DNA of 64,000 bases from Theionarchaea archaeon (GCA_018992685.1 JACVGT010000009.1:36247-100246), one strand, 5' to 3'; positions 42,582-52,247 are shown, counted from the first letter of the stretch. Notes: a model not told the origin generated them from the letters alone. Program-made: numbers and translations.

Positions 42582-43148
42582 ATGGATGTTGGAAAAGCCA
42601 TAATGACCAGAAGAAGTATTAGAGACTACCAGAAGAAATCAGTGCCAGACGAGGTTCTGGTAGATATCTTGGAAACAGCACGATGGGCCCCCAGTCCAGT
42701 CAACAGTCAGCCCTGGCGGTTCATCGTCATACGAGACAGAGAGACCCTTGCTGGGATCATGGCCCATGCCAAGTACGGTTCTCATCTCAGTGATGCTCCC
42801 ATGGCCCTTGCAGTTATTGCCACCGATGTGGAGAGGTTCCACTGGTTCAATGAAATTGAGGAAAACAAATATGCAGCAGCTGTGGTGGCAGATAGTATCA
42901 TGCTGGCTGCATGGGAAAAGGGTGTAGGCACAGGATGGGTTTCAGTGAGCCGGGACGATGTGAGAGGAATTCTTCGAGTCCCTGACGAGTACACAGTGGT
43001 GGCTGTAATCACCATGGGCTACCCTGTGACGGTTGAGCCTCACCAAGATGCTGACAGGTGCCCTGTGAATATGATGGTTTTCTCTGAGAAATTTGGTGAA
43101 CGATTCCCCCGCATTGACAAGCAATGGGTAGAAGAGCATCACAGGTAG
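42582..43148 (+). CDS. Nitroreductase-family flavoprotein
   Basis: 188 residues with an AGGAGG ribosome binding site and TTTATATAG near 42517-42525. KAIMTRRSIRDYQKKSVPDE, ARWAPSPVNSQPWRFIVIRD and MLAAWEKGVGTGWVSVSRDD fit the family. It differs in length and end from the gene at 40847, so they are not recent duplicates. The substrate is unknown. Confidence 0.9.
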   Translation: MDVGKAIMTRRSIRDYQKKSVPDEVLVDILETARWAPSPVNSQPWRFIVIRDRETLAGIMAHAKYGSHLSDAPMALAVIATDVERFHWFNEIEENKYAAAVVADSIMLAAWEKGVGTGWVSVSRDDVRGILRVPDEYTVVAVITMGYPVTVEPHQDADRCPVNMMVFSEKFGERFPRIDKQWVEEHHR

Positions 43149-43180
43149 GTTTTTTATTTTCTCTATTATTTGTATTTTTG
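43149..43180 (+). terminator. T-rich terminator after the 42582 nitroreductase
   Basis: GGTTTTTTATTTTCTC and TGTATTTTTG follow the stop at 43148. Confidence 0.55.
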
Positions 43181-43204
43181 AATAATGACAGAGCAAAAAT
43201 AGAT

Positions 43205-43228
43205 AGAAAATCAAAAAAGATAAAAAGA
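43205..43228 (-). terminator. T-rich terminator of the 45.6-43.2 kb operon
   Basis: Minus-strand CTTTTTATCTTTTTTGATTT lies directly after the stop at 43230. Confidence 0.55.
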
Positions 43229-43229
43229 A

Positions 43230-44783
43230 TCAGCTGAGTTCCTGCTCAAATTTCTTGATGAGAGTGTCCAGTTTCTTGAGTTCTCCCTGATCCAGAACTT
43301 CTTTGATCAGTTCATCTGTAGCAGCATCGATTTCGCTGCGTATTTCTTCCAGTGTTTTCTGGTCTTTTATGGATACCGTCTTTCCGTTCTTCGTTATTTC
43401 GCCTGATTCTTCCCGCACGGTCAGTTGGAATCCTGCTGAATGTAGGACTCTCTTGTTCTCCTTGCAGATGAGTTTCATCTTGCCTGAGTGGAGGATTTTC
43501 TTCTCCTCGTCCACAACCAGGTCTAGATTCTCTCCCTTTACGGTCAGTTTGTCGTTTACTGTAATCTGAGTGTCTCCCTTCACCAGTACTGTCTTCCCGT
43601 TGGTGTTAATGGTGATATCTTCATCTTTGGACCGAATCTGAAGATACAACCCTCTGCCTCTGAAGCGACGAGTTCTCGGATATGAATCCAGGAGATGCCA
43701 GGGTCCAATGCGGACCTGTTCCTTTTCTGAAGTTTCTCTGACTTCAAGAGGTCCAACCTTAACATATTCCCCTTGAGGTGTCTCTCGCACCTTAATAAAT
43801 GGCAGATCAACCTGTGTTTTCTTCAGTTTTCTTTTCACCTGATCGGCAAGCTTTCCTTGCAGCTGCACCCGTGCAATTTCCAGGACCTCTTCTTTCTTCA
43901 ATCCAATGTCATCAAAGGCCTCCTCACCTGCAGGTGCTACCAGCTGTTCAGCTTTCACAGATCCCCACTCACGTCCTGCAGCTACAGTCACACCCCTGTA
44001 CACATCTTTGTACATTTTGAGGCGTGCATCCACAGCGTAGGAACCTTCTCCAAGGTAGATACCACCAATTTCCTTTCCTACTGCTGCCACAGGGACATAC
44101 AACGATCCCTTGTTCAGTTTGACATTGGCGCTGTTGCGGGAAATCACCAGATCCTCCTGCAGGGTGTAAATTTCTTCCTTAATTTCTGGTTCCGTATCCT
44201 CTTCATCGTCGATCTCAACGAAGAAGGAGGGAGGCCGTTTCAACCCTCCCAGAATGTATCCCAGCCCTATGGCGACTATTCCAACCACCAGTGCATAATC
44301 TTCCCAGGACTGGAAGATATCAAAGATCTTGATGAGAATCCAGAACAGGAAGGACACTCCGCCGACCGTAAAGAGTACAGAACGCGCTGCCCAGTATCCT
44401 GCCCTCTGTTGCAGGGCTCTCACCGAATACCCTAAGAGCAGCAGTATGATGCCCGCTCCCAGGAAGTAATCAATGTTGAATCCTACGTCCATGGCACCAA
44501 ACCAGCCTATCCACCGCAGTATTTCGAATCCAAACCACAGTCCCACCAGAGGCCATCCCAGGTTGGTGAAGAGCTTCTGGATTTTTCTCCCTGTGGAGTA
44601 CCTCGATCTGAACGCCGTGGGTATTTTGGAGAGCAGATGAAATCCTACTGCTACCTGCAAGAACTCCACTTCGTACTCATAGGCTCCCAGGAAATCAGTC
44701 AATGCTGCAATGAGCCATAGAATCACAAATACACCTGCTATACGTCCTAAGACGTCCTTGACTGTTTTTAGATCGTCTTTCAT
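43230..44783 (-). CDS. Membrane protein with large cytoplasmic domain of unknown function
   Basis: 517 residues. The first 190 residues hold about five membrane helices (GVFVILWLIAALTDFLG; YFLGAGIILLLLGYSVRAL; YALVVGIVAIGLGYILGGL). The rest is soluble and beta-rich with repeated KxxVxGxxxxI patterns (GKTVLVKGDTQITVNDKLTV) and a helical end with coiled-coil character. It overlaps the start of no other gene but is coupled by ATGA to the zinc-ribbon gene upstream. Operon position under an ArsR-type regulator suggests a stress-related envelope role; no family is recognised. Confidence 0.65.
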   Translation of the reverse strand: MKDDLKTVKDVLGRIAGVFVILWLIAALTDFLGAYEYEVEFLQVAVGFHLLSKIPTAFRSRYSTGRKIQKLFTNLGWPLVGLWFGFEILRWIGWFGAMDVGFNIDYFLGAGIILLLLGYSVRALQQRAGYWAARSVLFTVGGVSFLFWILIKIFDIFQSWEDYALVVGIVAIGLGYILGGLKRPPSFFVEIDDEEDTEPEIKEEIYTLQEDLVISRNSANVKLNKGSLYVPVAAVGKEIGGIYLGEGSYAVDARLKMYKDVYRGVTVAAGREWGSVKAEQLVAPAGEEAFDDIGLKKEEVLEIARVQLQGKLADQVKRKLKKTQVDLPFIKVRETPQGEYVKVGPLEVRETSEKEQVRIGPWHLLDSYPRTRRFRGRGLYLQIRSKDEDITINTNGKTVLVKGDTQITVNDKLTVKGENLDLVVDEEKKILHSGKMKLICKENKRVLHSAGFQLTVREESGEITKNGKTVSIKDQKTLEEIRSEIDAATDELIKEVLDQGELKKLDTLIKKFEQELS

Positions 44784-45121
44784 ATGAAATCACCTTCAAT
44801 ATCTTTAATTTCTTTTATGAGTTTCCAGATGTCTGAAAGCCCTAGACTGATGTTTATGCTGTTCTCAGAGATGTCGATTTTTCCTTCTGCTCGCAGGGTC
44901 TTTACCAGCTTCAGGAGTTTTTCCAGCTTGTCTGACTCAACTGTCTCCGCACCAAGAAACCGTTCTCCACATGTGCAGTGAAATTCTTCCATCTCAAAAT
45001 CGGACAACGTTTGGTCCCAGTCTCTCATGTAATCACCAGGATCAATGTCCTTTTTCACCTTGATTTTCCGCCCGCAGTGCGGACAGGTTACTGAGAAAGA
45101 AACACGGTTATTCAATGACAT
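44780..45121 (-). CDS. Zinc-ribbon-like small protein
   Basis: 113 residues from the ATG at 45121 with AAAGGTG upstream. CPHCGRKIKVKKD and a later FHCTCGERFLGAE give two CxxC/CxC pairs, a probable zinc ribbon. The C-terminal half is helical (LEKLLKLVKTLRAEGK). It overlaps the ArsR gene by 14 bp and the membrane-protein gene by 4 bp, so all three are made together. The role is unknown. Confidence 0.65.
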   Translation of the reverse strand: MSLNNRVSFSVTCPHCGRKIKVKKDIDPGDYMRDWDQTLSDFEMEEFHCTCGERFLGAETVESDKLEKLLKLVKTLRAEGKIDISENSINISLGLSDIWKLIKEIKDIEGDFI

Positions 45122-45578
45122 CACCTTTCTTTACATGAAGGAAGCCCACCAGGCGAAGGGCGATCTTCCCGTAGACGGTAATCAAGTATCTGCCCCGGTA
45201 CCGTTCCTGTTCTGCATACCCCGCGTCCATCAAACTGGAGAGATGAAATCGCAGAGGACTGTGCTCGAGCCCTGTAAGCTCCACCATATCGGTGAAATAC
45301 TTGCCATCAGTGTACAATGCCTGCAGGATTTTTAGTCGTTCACTGTTGGCCAGGGGTTTGAGGAGTTCTGCTGCTTCTTCAGGTTTGAAATCAGTGTATT
45401 CTTCGTAATACTCTTTCTGCTCCGACAGAACCTTTCGTACTTCAGCCACAATCTGCTCTGTTTCCTCAGATGGTTCAGGGAGAGGTTTCTGTTGTTTGAG
45501 CAGTTCGTCTCTCAGCTGTCTCATCTCCGCTCTCAACTCTTCTTTGAGTTCCTTTTTCACTTGTTCTATGTCTTCCAT
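45108..45578 (-). CDS. ArsR-like winged-helix regulator with N-terminal coiled coil
   Basis: 156 residues from the ATG at 45578 with GGTGA upstream; TTTATAAATA near 45622-45631. The first 60 residues are a charged coiled coil (VKKELKEELRAEMRQLRDEL). The winged helix is ELLKPLANSERLKILQALYT, MVELTGLEHSPLRFHLSSL and RYRGRYLITVYGKIALRL. There is no Cys metal-sensing motif, so it is not a classic metal sensor. It heads the operon and probably controls it. Confidence 0.82.
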   Translation of the reverse strand: MEDIEQVKKELKEELRAEMRQLRDELLKQQKPLPEPSEETEQIVAEVRKVLSEQKEYYEEYTDFKPEEAAELLKPLANSERLKILQALYTDGKYFTDMVELTGLEHSPLRFHLSSLMDAGYAEQERYRGRYLITVYGKIALRLVGFLHVKKGDVIE

Positions 45579-45861
45579 GCTGTCACCATTGTACATTTCT
45601 ATGTACCTCTAGTGCTCTCCTATTTATAAATCTTTCGGTTAAAATGTATTTTAAATATATTGAAGTATTAGTAAAGTGCATTTTGATGAACTATCGAAGG
45701 GATGGGAAAGGGAAATCGAGGGTTGTGGACGGTGAAAGTGACATTGGAGGCATTCCATCAGGGCTGGAGAATGAAATCAGCTCCTGTGATACAGGCTCCA
45801 GACTCCTTGCACGAGCCCCCCCTTCCAGTATATTTTTATAGTCATGGAATCATGGAGGTAT

Positions 45862-46347
45862 ATGCTCGTGATTCTTGACGGAGACGGGACATTGTGGAGT
45901 GGAGATATTCTGGCAGGATATCTGACTACCCCCCTCCACCAGATTGATGAGAACACAATAGTAGATCATCAGGGGAAGAAGATACACTTGAAAGAAGAGG
46001 CGAGAAAAGTACTGGAAGAGCTTCACGAAAGAAACATTTTTGTGGCATTAGCCAGTCAGAACAGGAAATTGCCGGTTATCGCATTGTTAAGGAGACTGCA
46101 GCTGACTCCGTATTTCAATTTCCTGGAAGTTTCGTGGACAGAGAAGGATGAAATGATACACAATATCTTGGGGATTTTTGAGAAAAAGGGAAGAGACCCT
46201 GGTAGAGTCTTTTTTGTGGATGATTTTGATTACAACCTGGAAATCGTGCAGGCAAATCCTGAATTGTCTCATGTAACGTGTATTAATGCTTCAGAATTGG
46301 ATTCCCTCAGGGACATTCTGGACATTGTGGGGACCCAGATTGAATGA
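45862..46347 (+). CDS. HAD-superfamily phosphatase (MDP-1/FkbH-like)
   Basis: 161 residues from the ATG at 45862, 26 nt after TATTTTTATA (45831-45840), so leaderless; an earlier ATG at 45844 lies before the transcript start. MLVILDGDGTLWSGDI has the nucleophile D6 and D8. FVALASQNRKLPV is motif II and VFFVDDFDYNLEIV motif IV. A small cap-less HAD like magnesium-dependent phosphatase-1. The substrate is not readable. Confidence 0.87.
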   Translation: MLVILDGDGTLWSGDILAGYLTTPLHQIDENTIVDHQGKKIHLKEEARKVLEELHERNIFVALASQNRKLPVIALLRRLQLTPYFNFLEVSWTEKDEMIHNILGIFEKKGRDPGRVFFVDDFDYNLEIVQANPELSHVTCINASELDSLRDILDIVGTQIE

Positions 46348-46462
46348 GTGTCCAGAGTTACATGGTGACCTCATGTGGCAATCTGAGTCCGCTTGCTGCA
46401 TTGATTCTCAACCTTTTAAAGCCTTTCCATATGAGTACTGCTGATACAAGGTGAGACTCCAG

Positions 46463-46537
46463 ATGTATTCCCGAGAGCAGAGAACATCACCGGGTGTCGC
46501 TGCATATAAAACCAGGGCAACCCCCTCCTATCGTTAG
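46463..46537 (+). CDS. Possible 24-residue peptide
   Basis: ATG at 46463, AAGGTGAG 9 nt upstream and TTTTAAAG at 46414-46421, so promoter and ribosome binding site line up. The peptide begins MYSREQRTSPGVAAYKTRAT and is basic and polar. The signals are better than chance, but such a short frame cannot be judged from sequence alone. Confidence 0.35.
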   Translation: MYSREQRTSPGVAAYKTRATPSYR

Positions 46538-46558
46538 GGCCCAGTGATTGATTGCAGT

Positions 46559-47512
46559 CTAGAACTCCCCTCTTTCACCAAATACAATCCTTCTCACACG
46601 TTCCTGGGTTTCCTGAGGAGGAGTTACCGTGTTTACCATGTGTGATTCTGCTCGTTCGAAATAGTCTCGAAAGAAGTTGGTCCTGATGCGCAGCTTTCTC
46701 TCATCACGCACTAGCTGGTGAGGGTTACAGAAGTCATTTCTCACCATGTATTCCAGAGCTTCTTCTGGTGAGAGGCGATAGTACAGTTCATCGTCGGGTT
46801 CTCTCTCCAGAAGGATGACTTTCACAATGCAGGTTTCGTCCTTGGCCCTGCTCACTCCCAGAACATGGCGGATATCAGCAATAGCCCTCCCCCTGTTGTC
46901 CAGCCTCTTGGTTTCTACCAGAGATTCAAACTCGGGATATATGGAGGCAATGTCCTCTCGTATGTAGCAATTCCTTTCTGAGGCTCTAGCCAAAACAATG
47001 TCTCCCATGATCCGGGTGTAGTACCAGTCATCAGACACAAGACGTGCCCCCTTTTTCAGCAGAAGTCCATACGAGTGAGTGGTCTTCCCCATACCTGAGG
47101 GAGCAATGATTGAGACTCCTCTGCCTTTGAAGTCTATCGCTGCCCCATGGACTGAGTGCCTGGAGTGAATGGATACATATTCTTCCAAGAAGTCGCCTGC
47201 CACAGCCAGAGCCAGACTCTTCACCCAGCCGTAATAGTCTGAATTGAAGATGAAGCAGGTCTTGCTGACAGGTTCGTACAACACCCTGAACCCTTCCTCA
47301 TCTGACAGAGCAAAGATTCTGCCATGAGGTCTGATGTATTCACTCATCTGTTTGAAGTTATCTCCCCACATGTCCTTGAACTCGTGATTGTCAGTGTTCA
47401 GTTTGATGCAGGCGCCTGCGAGTTCAGCTTTTCTTTCGTAGAATACTCTATTCTTAAGTTTTTCCAGCAATTCGTCCTTCTTGTCAGGAGTAATCAGCAA
47501 AGCCTGGTACAT
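46559..47512 (-). CDS. HPr-kinase/PEPCK-like P-loop protein
   Basis: 317 residues. SIIAPSGMGKTTHSYGLLLK is the Walker A, and GARLVSDDWYYTRIMGDIVL the paired Asp motif of HprK/PEPCK-type kinases. No HPr or phosphotransferase system is nearby. In archaea and in RiPP clusters such proteins phosphorylate small molecules or peptides; the target here is unknown. TATTTATAAC (47533-47542) makes the ATG leaderless. The TATA box is shared back to back with the next gene. Confidence 0.8.
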   Translation of the reverse strand: MYQALLITPDKKDELLEKLKNRVFYERKAELAGACIKLNTDNHEFKDMWGDNFKQMSEYIRPHGRIFALSDEEGFRVLYEPVSKTCFIFNSDYYGWVKSLALAVAGDFLEEYVSIHSRHSVHGAAIDFKGRGVSIIAPSGMGKTTHSYGLLLKKGARLVSDDWYYTRIMGDIVLARASERNCYIREDIASIYPEFESLVETKRLDNRGRAIADIRHVLGVSRAKDETCIVKVILLEREPDDELYYRLSPEEALEYMVRNDFCNPHQLVRDERKLRIRTNFFRDYFERAESHMVNTVTPPQETQERVRRIVFGERGEF

Positions 47513-47531
47513 GGTTCATGATAGAGGAGCA

Positions 47532-47543
47532 GTTATAAATAGG
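47532..47543. promoter_or_regulatory. Shared TATA box read in both directions
   Basis: AGTTATAAATAGG gives a TATA box on both strands. It is 21-26 nt before the minus-strand ATG at 47512 and about 30 nt before the plus-strand ATG at 47568. Confidence 0.5.
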
Positions 47544-47567
47544 TTTTCCTCCGTGTATTTTGTTGTG

Positions 47568-47729
47568 ATGAGATGCGAAAGGTGTCCCCTGTTTCATTGC
47601 ATGCATGAGGATTATATTCAGGAGGACTATTCATTCAGATTGCCAGAGATGGTTCCTTCAATTGCGTTGTTGATGCAGTCTTGTCCTGAATTGATTCAGG
47701 TCGGACAGACTCCAGGTTGCCACCTGTAG
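47568..47729 (+). CDS. 53-residue Cys-rich protein
   Basis: ATG at 47568 opens MRCERCPLFHCMHEDYIQED; later Cys are in MQSCPEL and PGCHL. The CxxCPxxxC start suggests a small zinc or Fe-S protein. The shared TATA box at 47532-47543 fits a leader of a few nt. A longer frame to 47481 would cross the divergent gene's promoter. The family is not recognised. Confidence 0.55.
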   Translation: MRCERCPLFHCMHEDYIQEDYSFRLPEMVPSIALLMQSCPELIQVGQTPGCHL

Positions 47730-47766
47730 CTCTTCTCTTCCTTCTCAGATATAATTCAAATGTCGT

Positions 47767-49158
47767 CTATGGTGCAGCATTCTTTTTTATCACTTTTTCC
47801 TTCCACATCCCTGTTTTGAAGAGAGCGAGGGCTATGACGGCTCCCAGGACATTACTCAACCCCATGCCGAACCATACTCCACTGGCACTCCAGCCAACCA
47901 CAAATCCGAAGACATACGCAAGAGGTATCCTCAACCCCCACAACCGCGAGAGCTCAATCACCATGGATGGAACATTGTGGCCAGATCCCATAAAGCATGC
48001 ATTGACAGCACTGAACACACCAAAGAAGGGAACGCCGAACAGAAATACCCTGATAAAAGTATCACCTGCTGCAATCACCTGAGGATCATTGATGAACACC
48101 TGGATTGCGAGCCTTCTCAAAGGGAACAAGACACAGCATCCAATCACGAGAATAGAGAACATGAGAGCCATCCCTTTTTTGGCTGCCTCTTCTGCTCGTG
48201 ATACATTGTTGGCTCCAAGACTCTGACCCAAGATGGTAGCAACCCCCACCCCCAGTCCATTGATGGCTATGAACATCAGATTGATGATTCTGTCACCTAT
48301 TCCGTAAGCGGCCAGGACAGCTTCCTGGTTGGGGAGGCGGGCAATAATATACATGAGGATCACAAACCCAAAGGCCGTTCCTGACTGACCAACAGAAGCA
48401 GGAATCCCAATTCTCAGGATCTGGGTAATTCTCCATTTCACCGGTTTCAAGCAGGAAACAGATAACTTGATGCCTGCTTTCCCTGAGAAAAGAATGTAGA
48501 GAGCAATAGCAGAGGAAACAGACTGGGAGAGGACTGTGGCTGTCCCTGCTCCTATGACTCCTAGACGGGGAAGCCCCACCAGCCCGAAGATGAGCAATGG
48601 GTCAAGGACCACATTCAGCAGTACTGTGGCGCCCTCCACCTTCATGGGAGTAACAGTATCTCCATATGCTCTCAAAATGAATCCGAAGATGAATGATATA
48701 AACATAAAGGGAATGCCCATAAAGATTATTCTCAAATACGTGGTGGCAAGTACAGCAATTTCCTCCTTCAGTCCAAGCAACTCAACGATTTCTGAGGAAA
48801 ACAAGAATCCCACAACACCTATGCACACCCCCATGACCGCGGAAATGAACAGGACCTGACCTGCTGATTCATTCGCTTCTTTTGGGTCTCCCGCCCCTGT
48901 ATACTGGGATACCAGCGCTACCCCTGCAGAACCAAACCCAAAGGCCAGTGAAATCAGGAGGAAGATGATGGGCCAGGAGATCTGGAGAGCTGCCACTGCG
49001 AAGGTACCTTCCGGAGGAACCAGCTTCCCCAGCCAGAACGTATCTACCAGGTTGTACATAGTGTGCAAAAGGTTGGTGACCATGATGGGCCAACCCAGCA
49101 CGAACAATGTCTTGACTATTGGACCCTCCAAAATATGATTCTTCGGAATTTGTGCCAT
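47767..49158 (-). CDS. MATE-family multidrug/Na+ exporter
   Basis: 463 residues from the ATG at 49158, 25 nt after CTTTATAAG; the frame to 49203 begins upstream of this promoter. About 12 membrane helices. Family motifs: PIMVTNLLHTMYNLVDTFWL at the N-terminus, LRAYGDTVTPMKVEG in the middle of the first half, and GVATILGQSLGANNVSRAEE. It exports organic cations or metabolites using Na+ or H+. It is divergent from the P-type ATPase gene. Confidence 0.92.
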   Translation of the reverse strand: MAQIPKNHILEGPIVKTLFVLGWPIMVTNLLHTMYNLVDTFWLGKLVPPEGTFAVAALQISWPIIFLLISLAFGFGSAGVALVSQYTGAGDPKEANESAGQVLFISAVMGVCIGVVGFLFSSEIVELLGLKEEIAVLATTYLRIIFMGIPFMFISFIFGFILRAYGDTVTPMKVEGATVLLNVVLDPLLIFGLVGLPRLGVIGAGTATVLSQSVSSAIALYILFSGKAGIKLSVSCLKPVKWRITQILRIGIPASVGQSGTAFGFVILMYIIARLPNQEAVLAAYGIGDRIINLMFIAINGLGVGVATILGQSLGANNVSRAEEAAKKGMALMFSILVIGCCVLFPLRRLAIQVFINDPQVIAAGDTFIRVFLFGVPFFGVFSAVNACFMGSGHNVPSMVIELSRLWGLRIPLAYVFGFVVGWSASGVWFGMGLSNVLGAVIALALFKTGMWKEKVIKKNAAP

Positions 49159-49454
49159 CGGTGCCCAATATAGGGACAGCTTATAAAGATTTTCGGTAGA
49201 CAAGACAGCAATATTCTTGCAAAGGCAGCTTCTGCTTACGCTTGTTTTGCCGATTTTTCCTTACATGGCATGAGTCCTACGCAGAAGTTCCTAAAGATAC
49301 ATTTCTGAAAAATCGTGTCACGAAATGGTATGATATCGATGAAGACCGTAGTTCCTGCAGGCATTTGCACGACCAGTTAACTCTGCCGCTTCATCTGTAG
49401 ACCTGACCCGGCCACGACCAAAACTTATAAATTCCCTCTTTTTGCTGTGATACC
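49159..49454. other. Divergent promoter gap with 9-bp inverted arms
   Basis: It holds the TATA boxes of both flanking genes. CGATTTTTC (49251-49259) and GAAAAATCG (49307-49315) are inverted arms 47 nt apart. No gene is seen. Confidence 0.4.
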
Positions 49455-52085
49455 ATGTGGCATACCAAAGAGCTGGAACAGGTCTTCACTGAGCTGGCCA
49501 CTGGTGACCAGGGGCTGACCGAGAACCTGGCTGATATGAGGCTGAAAGAGTCAGGCTACAATGAACTGAAAGAGCGGAAGGGAAGAGGAGTCTTAACAAT
49601 CTTTGTGGAGCAATTCAAAGACCTGTTCATTGGTGTGCTCATACTGGCGACCATCGTTTCATTTCTCCTGGGGGAGACAATAGATGCGTACGTCATTCTG
49701 ATCATTGTTTTCGTTAATGCTGTTATGGGACTGGCTCAGGAATACAAGGCTGAGAAGGCTATTGAACGTCTCAAAGAGCTATCTTCTCCTTCTGCTACCG
49801 TTTTGCGGGATAGGAACATTAGGGCCATCCCTGCAAGAGCAGTTGTCCCGGGAGACATTGTCATTCTGAAAGCAGGGGATTTCATTCCTGCAGATGGACG
49901 CGTATGTGAAGCCTCCTATCTCAAAGTGGACGAAGCGTCTCTCACCGGTGAAAGCATTCCTTCCACCAAGGTAACTGAGGTACTGCCTGATGCACCGTTA
50001 GCTGACAGGGAAAACATGGTGTACATGGGGACGGTGGTTACTGACGGGAGGGGAAAAGCTGTGGTGACAGCCACAGGAATGAACACAGAAATGGGAAAGA
50101 TTGCTGAAGAGATTCAGGCCATGAAACTGGAGAAGACACCGCTTCATGAGAAATTAGAGAGGTTTTCCAAATATCTGGCGGGAATAATTGGTGGGTTGTG
50201 TGTCATCATTTTCTTTCTGGGAATTCTCAGGGGAGTAGATACCTTCGAGATGTTTCTCACCGCAGTATCTCTGGCTGTGGCTGCCATCCCTGAAGGACTT
50301 CCTGCAATCGTCACTATTGTACTGGCTCTGGGTGTGCAACAGATGATCAGGAGGAATGCCCTGGTCCGGAGGCTGAAGGCCGTGGAGACCCTTGGGTCTG
50401 CTACCATTATCTGTTCAGATAAGACGGGTACAATCACACGAAATGAGATGATGGTTTCTCAGCTCTATAGCTCCCCCAGGTTGTACACGCTTTCAGGCCA
50501 GGGGTATTCCCAGGAAGGTTCCTTCTACCTGCATGCCGGCTCCAACGCTCAACCGCATCCTGAGGAGCCCGATACCCAACTCTTGCTTCTCTTGCGGATT
50601 GGGGCTTTGTGCAACGATTCGCGCATAACTGCAGAATCAGTCATAGGAGACCCCACAGAAGCTTCTCTGCTGGTGTCTGCTGCCAAGGCGGCGTTACACA
50701 AGGAAGAGTTGGACATCAAATACCCGCGGGTCAAGGAAATTCCTTTCAGCTCTGAACGAAAACTGATGACTACACTTCATAAGATTGACACCACCTATCA
50801 CGTATATACAAAGGGAGCTCCTGACGTGATTCTTGATCTGTGCACTCACGTTCTTGAAGGAGGTACTATCAAAGAATTGACCAAGGAGAAAAAGGATGAA
50901 ATCCTCTCTGTGTACCACGAGATGGCTTCACATGCTCTTCGCGCTCTGGCCATGGCATATAAGGACATTGAAACCCTCCCAGAAGATACTGGGTCTGTAG
51001 AACTGGACCTCATCTTTGTGGGCATTCAGGGAATGCGGGATGACCCTCGAGCAGAAGTGAAAGAGGCGATCTCTGTTTGCCGAAAAGCAGGTATTAAATC
51101 CATGATGATCACAGGAGACTATAAGACCACTGCTCTCGCAGTAGCAGCAGATGTGGGGATCACGGGTGGTGCTCTCACAGGACAGGAATTGGAGCAGATG
51201 ACTGATGAGCAATTGGCCGAGGACATTGATGGTATCGGGGTGGTGGCCAGAGTTTCACCAGAACACAAGACTCTCATTGTCAGTGCTTTGAAAGCCAAAG
51301 GTCATGTTGTGGCCATGACAGGTGATGGGGTTAATGATGCACCTTCTTTGAAGAAAGCGGACATCGGCATTGCCATGGGCATTACAGGGACTGATGTGGC
51401 GAAAGAAGCTGCAGATATGGTATTAATGGACGACAACTTTGCAAGTATTGTTAGTGCAGTGGAAGAGGGCAGACATATTTTTGACAATATCATAAAGTTC
51501 ATCTACTTTTTATTGTGCTGCAACGTTGGAGAGATTTTTGTGCTCTTTCTGGCAATTCTCCTGGGGCTGTCTCGACCGTTATTGCCCATTCAGATCCTGT
51601 GGATCAACCTGATTACTGACGGATTCCCCGCCCTCGCTCTGGGCTCTGAGCCCCCCGAAGAAGGAATCATGGATCGTCCTCCCCGAGACCCTCAGGAGAG
51701 CATTTTCGCTGGAGGACGGGGAGCGAGCATTGTGGAGATGGGGCTGGTGATGAGTGTTCTTGTGCTGGCTGGCTTCTACTTCGTTGGACAGGGAGATGCT
51801 CATGCCCGGACACTGGCCTTTTCTTCCCTGGTATTTGTGCAGTTGGCCCATGCATTTAATGCTCGTTCTGAGAAGAGATCGATCTTCAAGGTGGGTGTTT
51901 TCACCAATATGTGGCTTATAGGTGCTGTCATCGTTTCAGTTGTGCTGCAGCTTGCTGTGGTATATACTCCAGTCTTGCAGCCTGTATTTGGGACTTCACC
52001 CTTGCACCTCGAGGATTGGCTGATCATTCTGGGTCTTTCAGGAATTGTTGTGGTGGCAGGGGAGATCAAGAAGAAAGTCAATTGA
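49455..52085 (+). CDS. P-type Ca2+-ATPase-like cation pump (P2 type)
   Basis: 876 residues. TGES at 164-167 (A domain), PEGLP near 279 in the fourth helix (the Ca2+/Na+ pump type), phosphorylated D322 in SDKTGTIT, and TGDGVNDAPSLK near 615. About ten membrane helices, with the last six at the C-terminus. It probably exports Ca2+ or a similar ion, driven by ATP. TTATAA (49425-49430) is 27 nt before the ATG (leaderless). No regulator or cytoplasmic tail extension is seen. Confidence 0.95.
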   Translation: MWHTKELEQVFTELATGDQGLTENLADMRLKESGYNELKERKGRGVLTIFVEQFKDLFIGVLILATIVSFLLGETIDAYVILIIVFVNAVMGLAQEYKAEKAIERLKELSSPSATVLRDRNIRAIPARAVVPGDIVILKAGDFIPADGRVCEASYLKVDEASLTGESIPSTKVTEVLPDAPLADRENMVYMGTVVTDGRGKAVVTATGMNTEMGKIAEEIQAMKLEKTPLHEKLERFSKYLAGIIGGLCVIIFFLGILRGVDTFEMFLTAVSLAVAAIPEGLPAIVTIVLALGVQQMIRRNALVRRLKAVETLGSATIICSDKTGTITRNEMMVSQLYSSPRLYTLSGQGYSQEGSFYLHAGSNAQPHPEEPDTQLLLLLRIGALCNDSRITAESVIGDPTEASLLVSAAKAALHKEELDIKYPRVKEIPFSSERKLMTTLHKIDTTYHVYTKGAPDVILDLCTHVLEGGTIKELTKEKKDEILSVYHEMASHALRALAMAYKDIETLPEDTGSVELDLIFVGIQGMRDDPRAEVKEAISVCRKAGIKSMMITGDYKTTALAVAADVGITGGALTGQELEQMTDEQLAEDIDGIGVVARVSPEHKTLIVSALKAKGHVVAMTGDGVNDAPSLKKADIGIAMGITGTDVAKEAADMVLMDDNFASIVSAVEEGRHIFDNIIKFIYFLLCCNVGEIFVLFLAILLGLSRPLLPIQILWINLITDGFPALALGSEPPEEGIMDRPPRDPQESIFAGGRGASIVEMGLVMSVLVLAGFYFVGQGDAHARTLAFSSLVFVQLAHAFNARSEKRSIFKVGVFTNMWLIGAVIVSVVLQLAVVYTPVLQPVFGTSPLHLEDWLIILGLSGIVVVAGEIKKKVN

Positions 52086-52247
52086 CCGTTCCAGACTGGG
52101 GTCCTGTGGTTTCAGAATTAAGACGGATGATGACCCTTGTTGAGCCCTGAGACCTCCTCTTACGGAGCTCTTCCATGTCGAAAACCCAGATGTCTCCTCT
52201 CTGAACCTTCCCCAAACCTTTTTAAAGAAACATTTGGACCTGAAACT

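Noticed and set aside
43773-44435. 220-codon plus-strand frame
   Set aside because: Antisense to the 517-residue membrane protein, which belongs to a tightly overlapping operon with proper signals.
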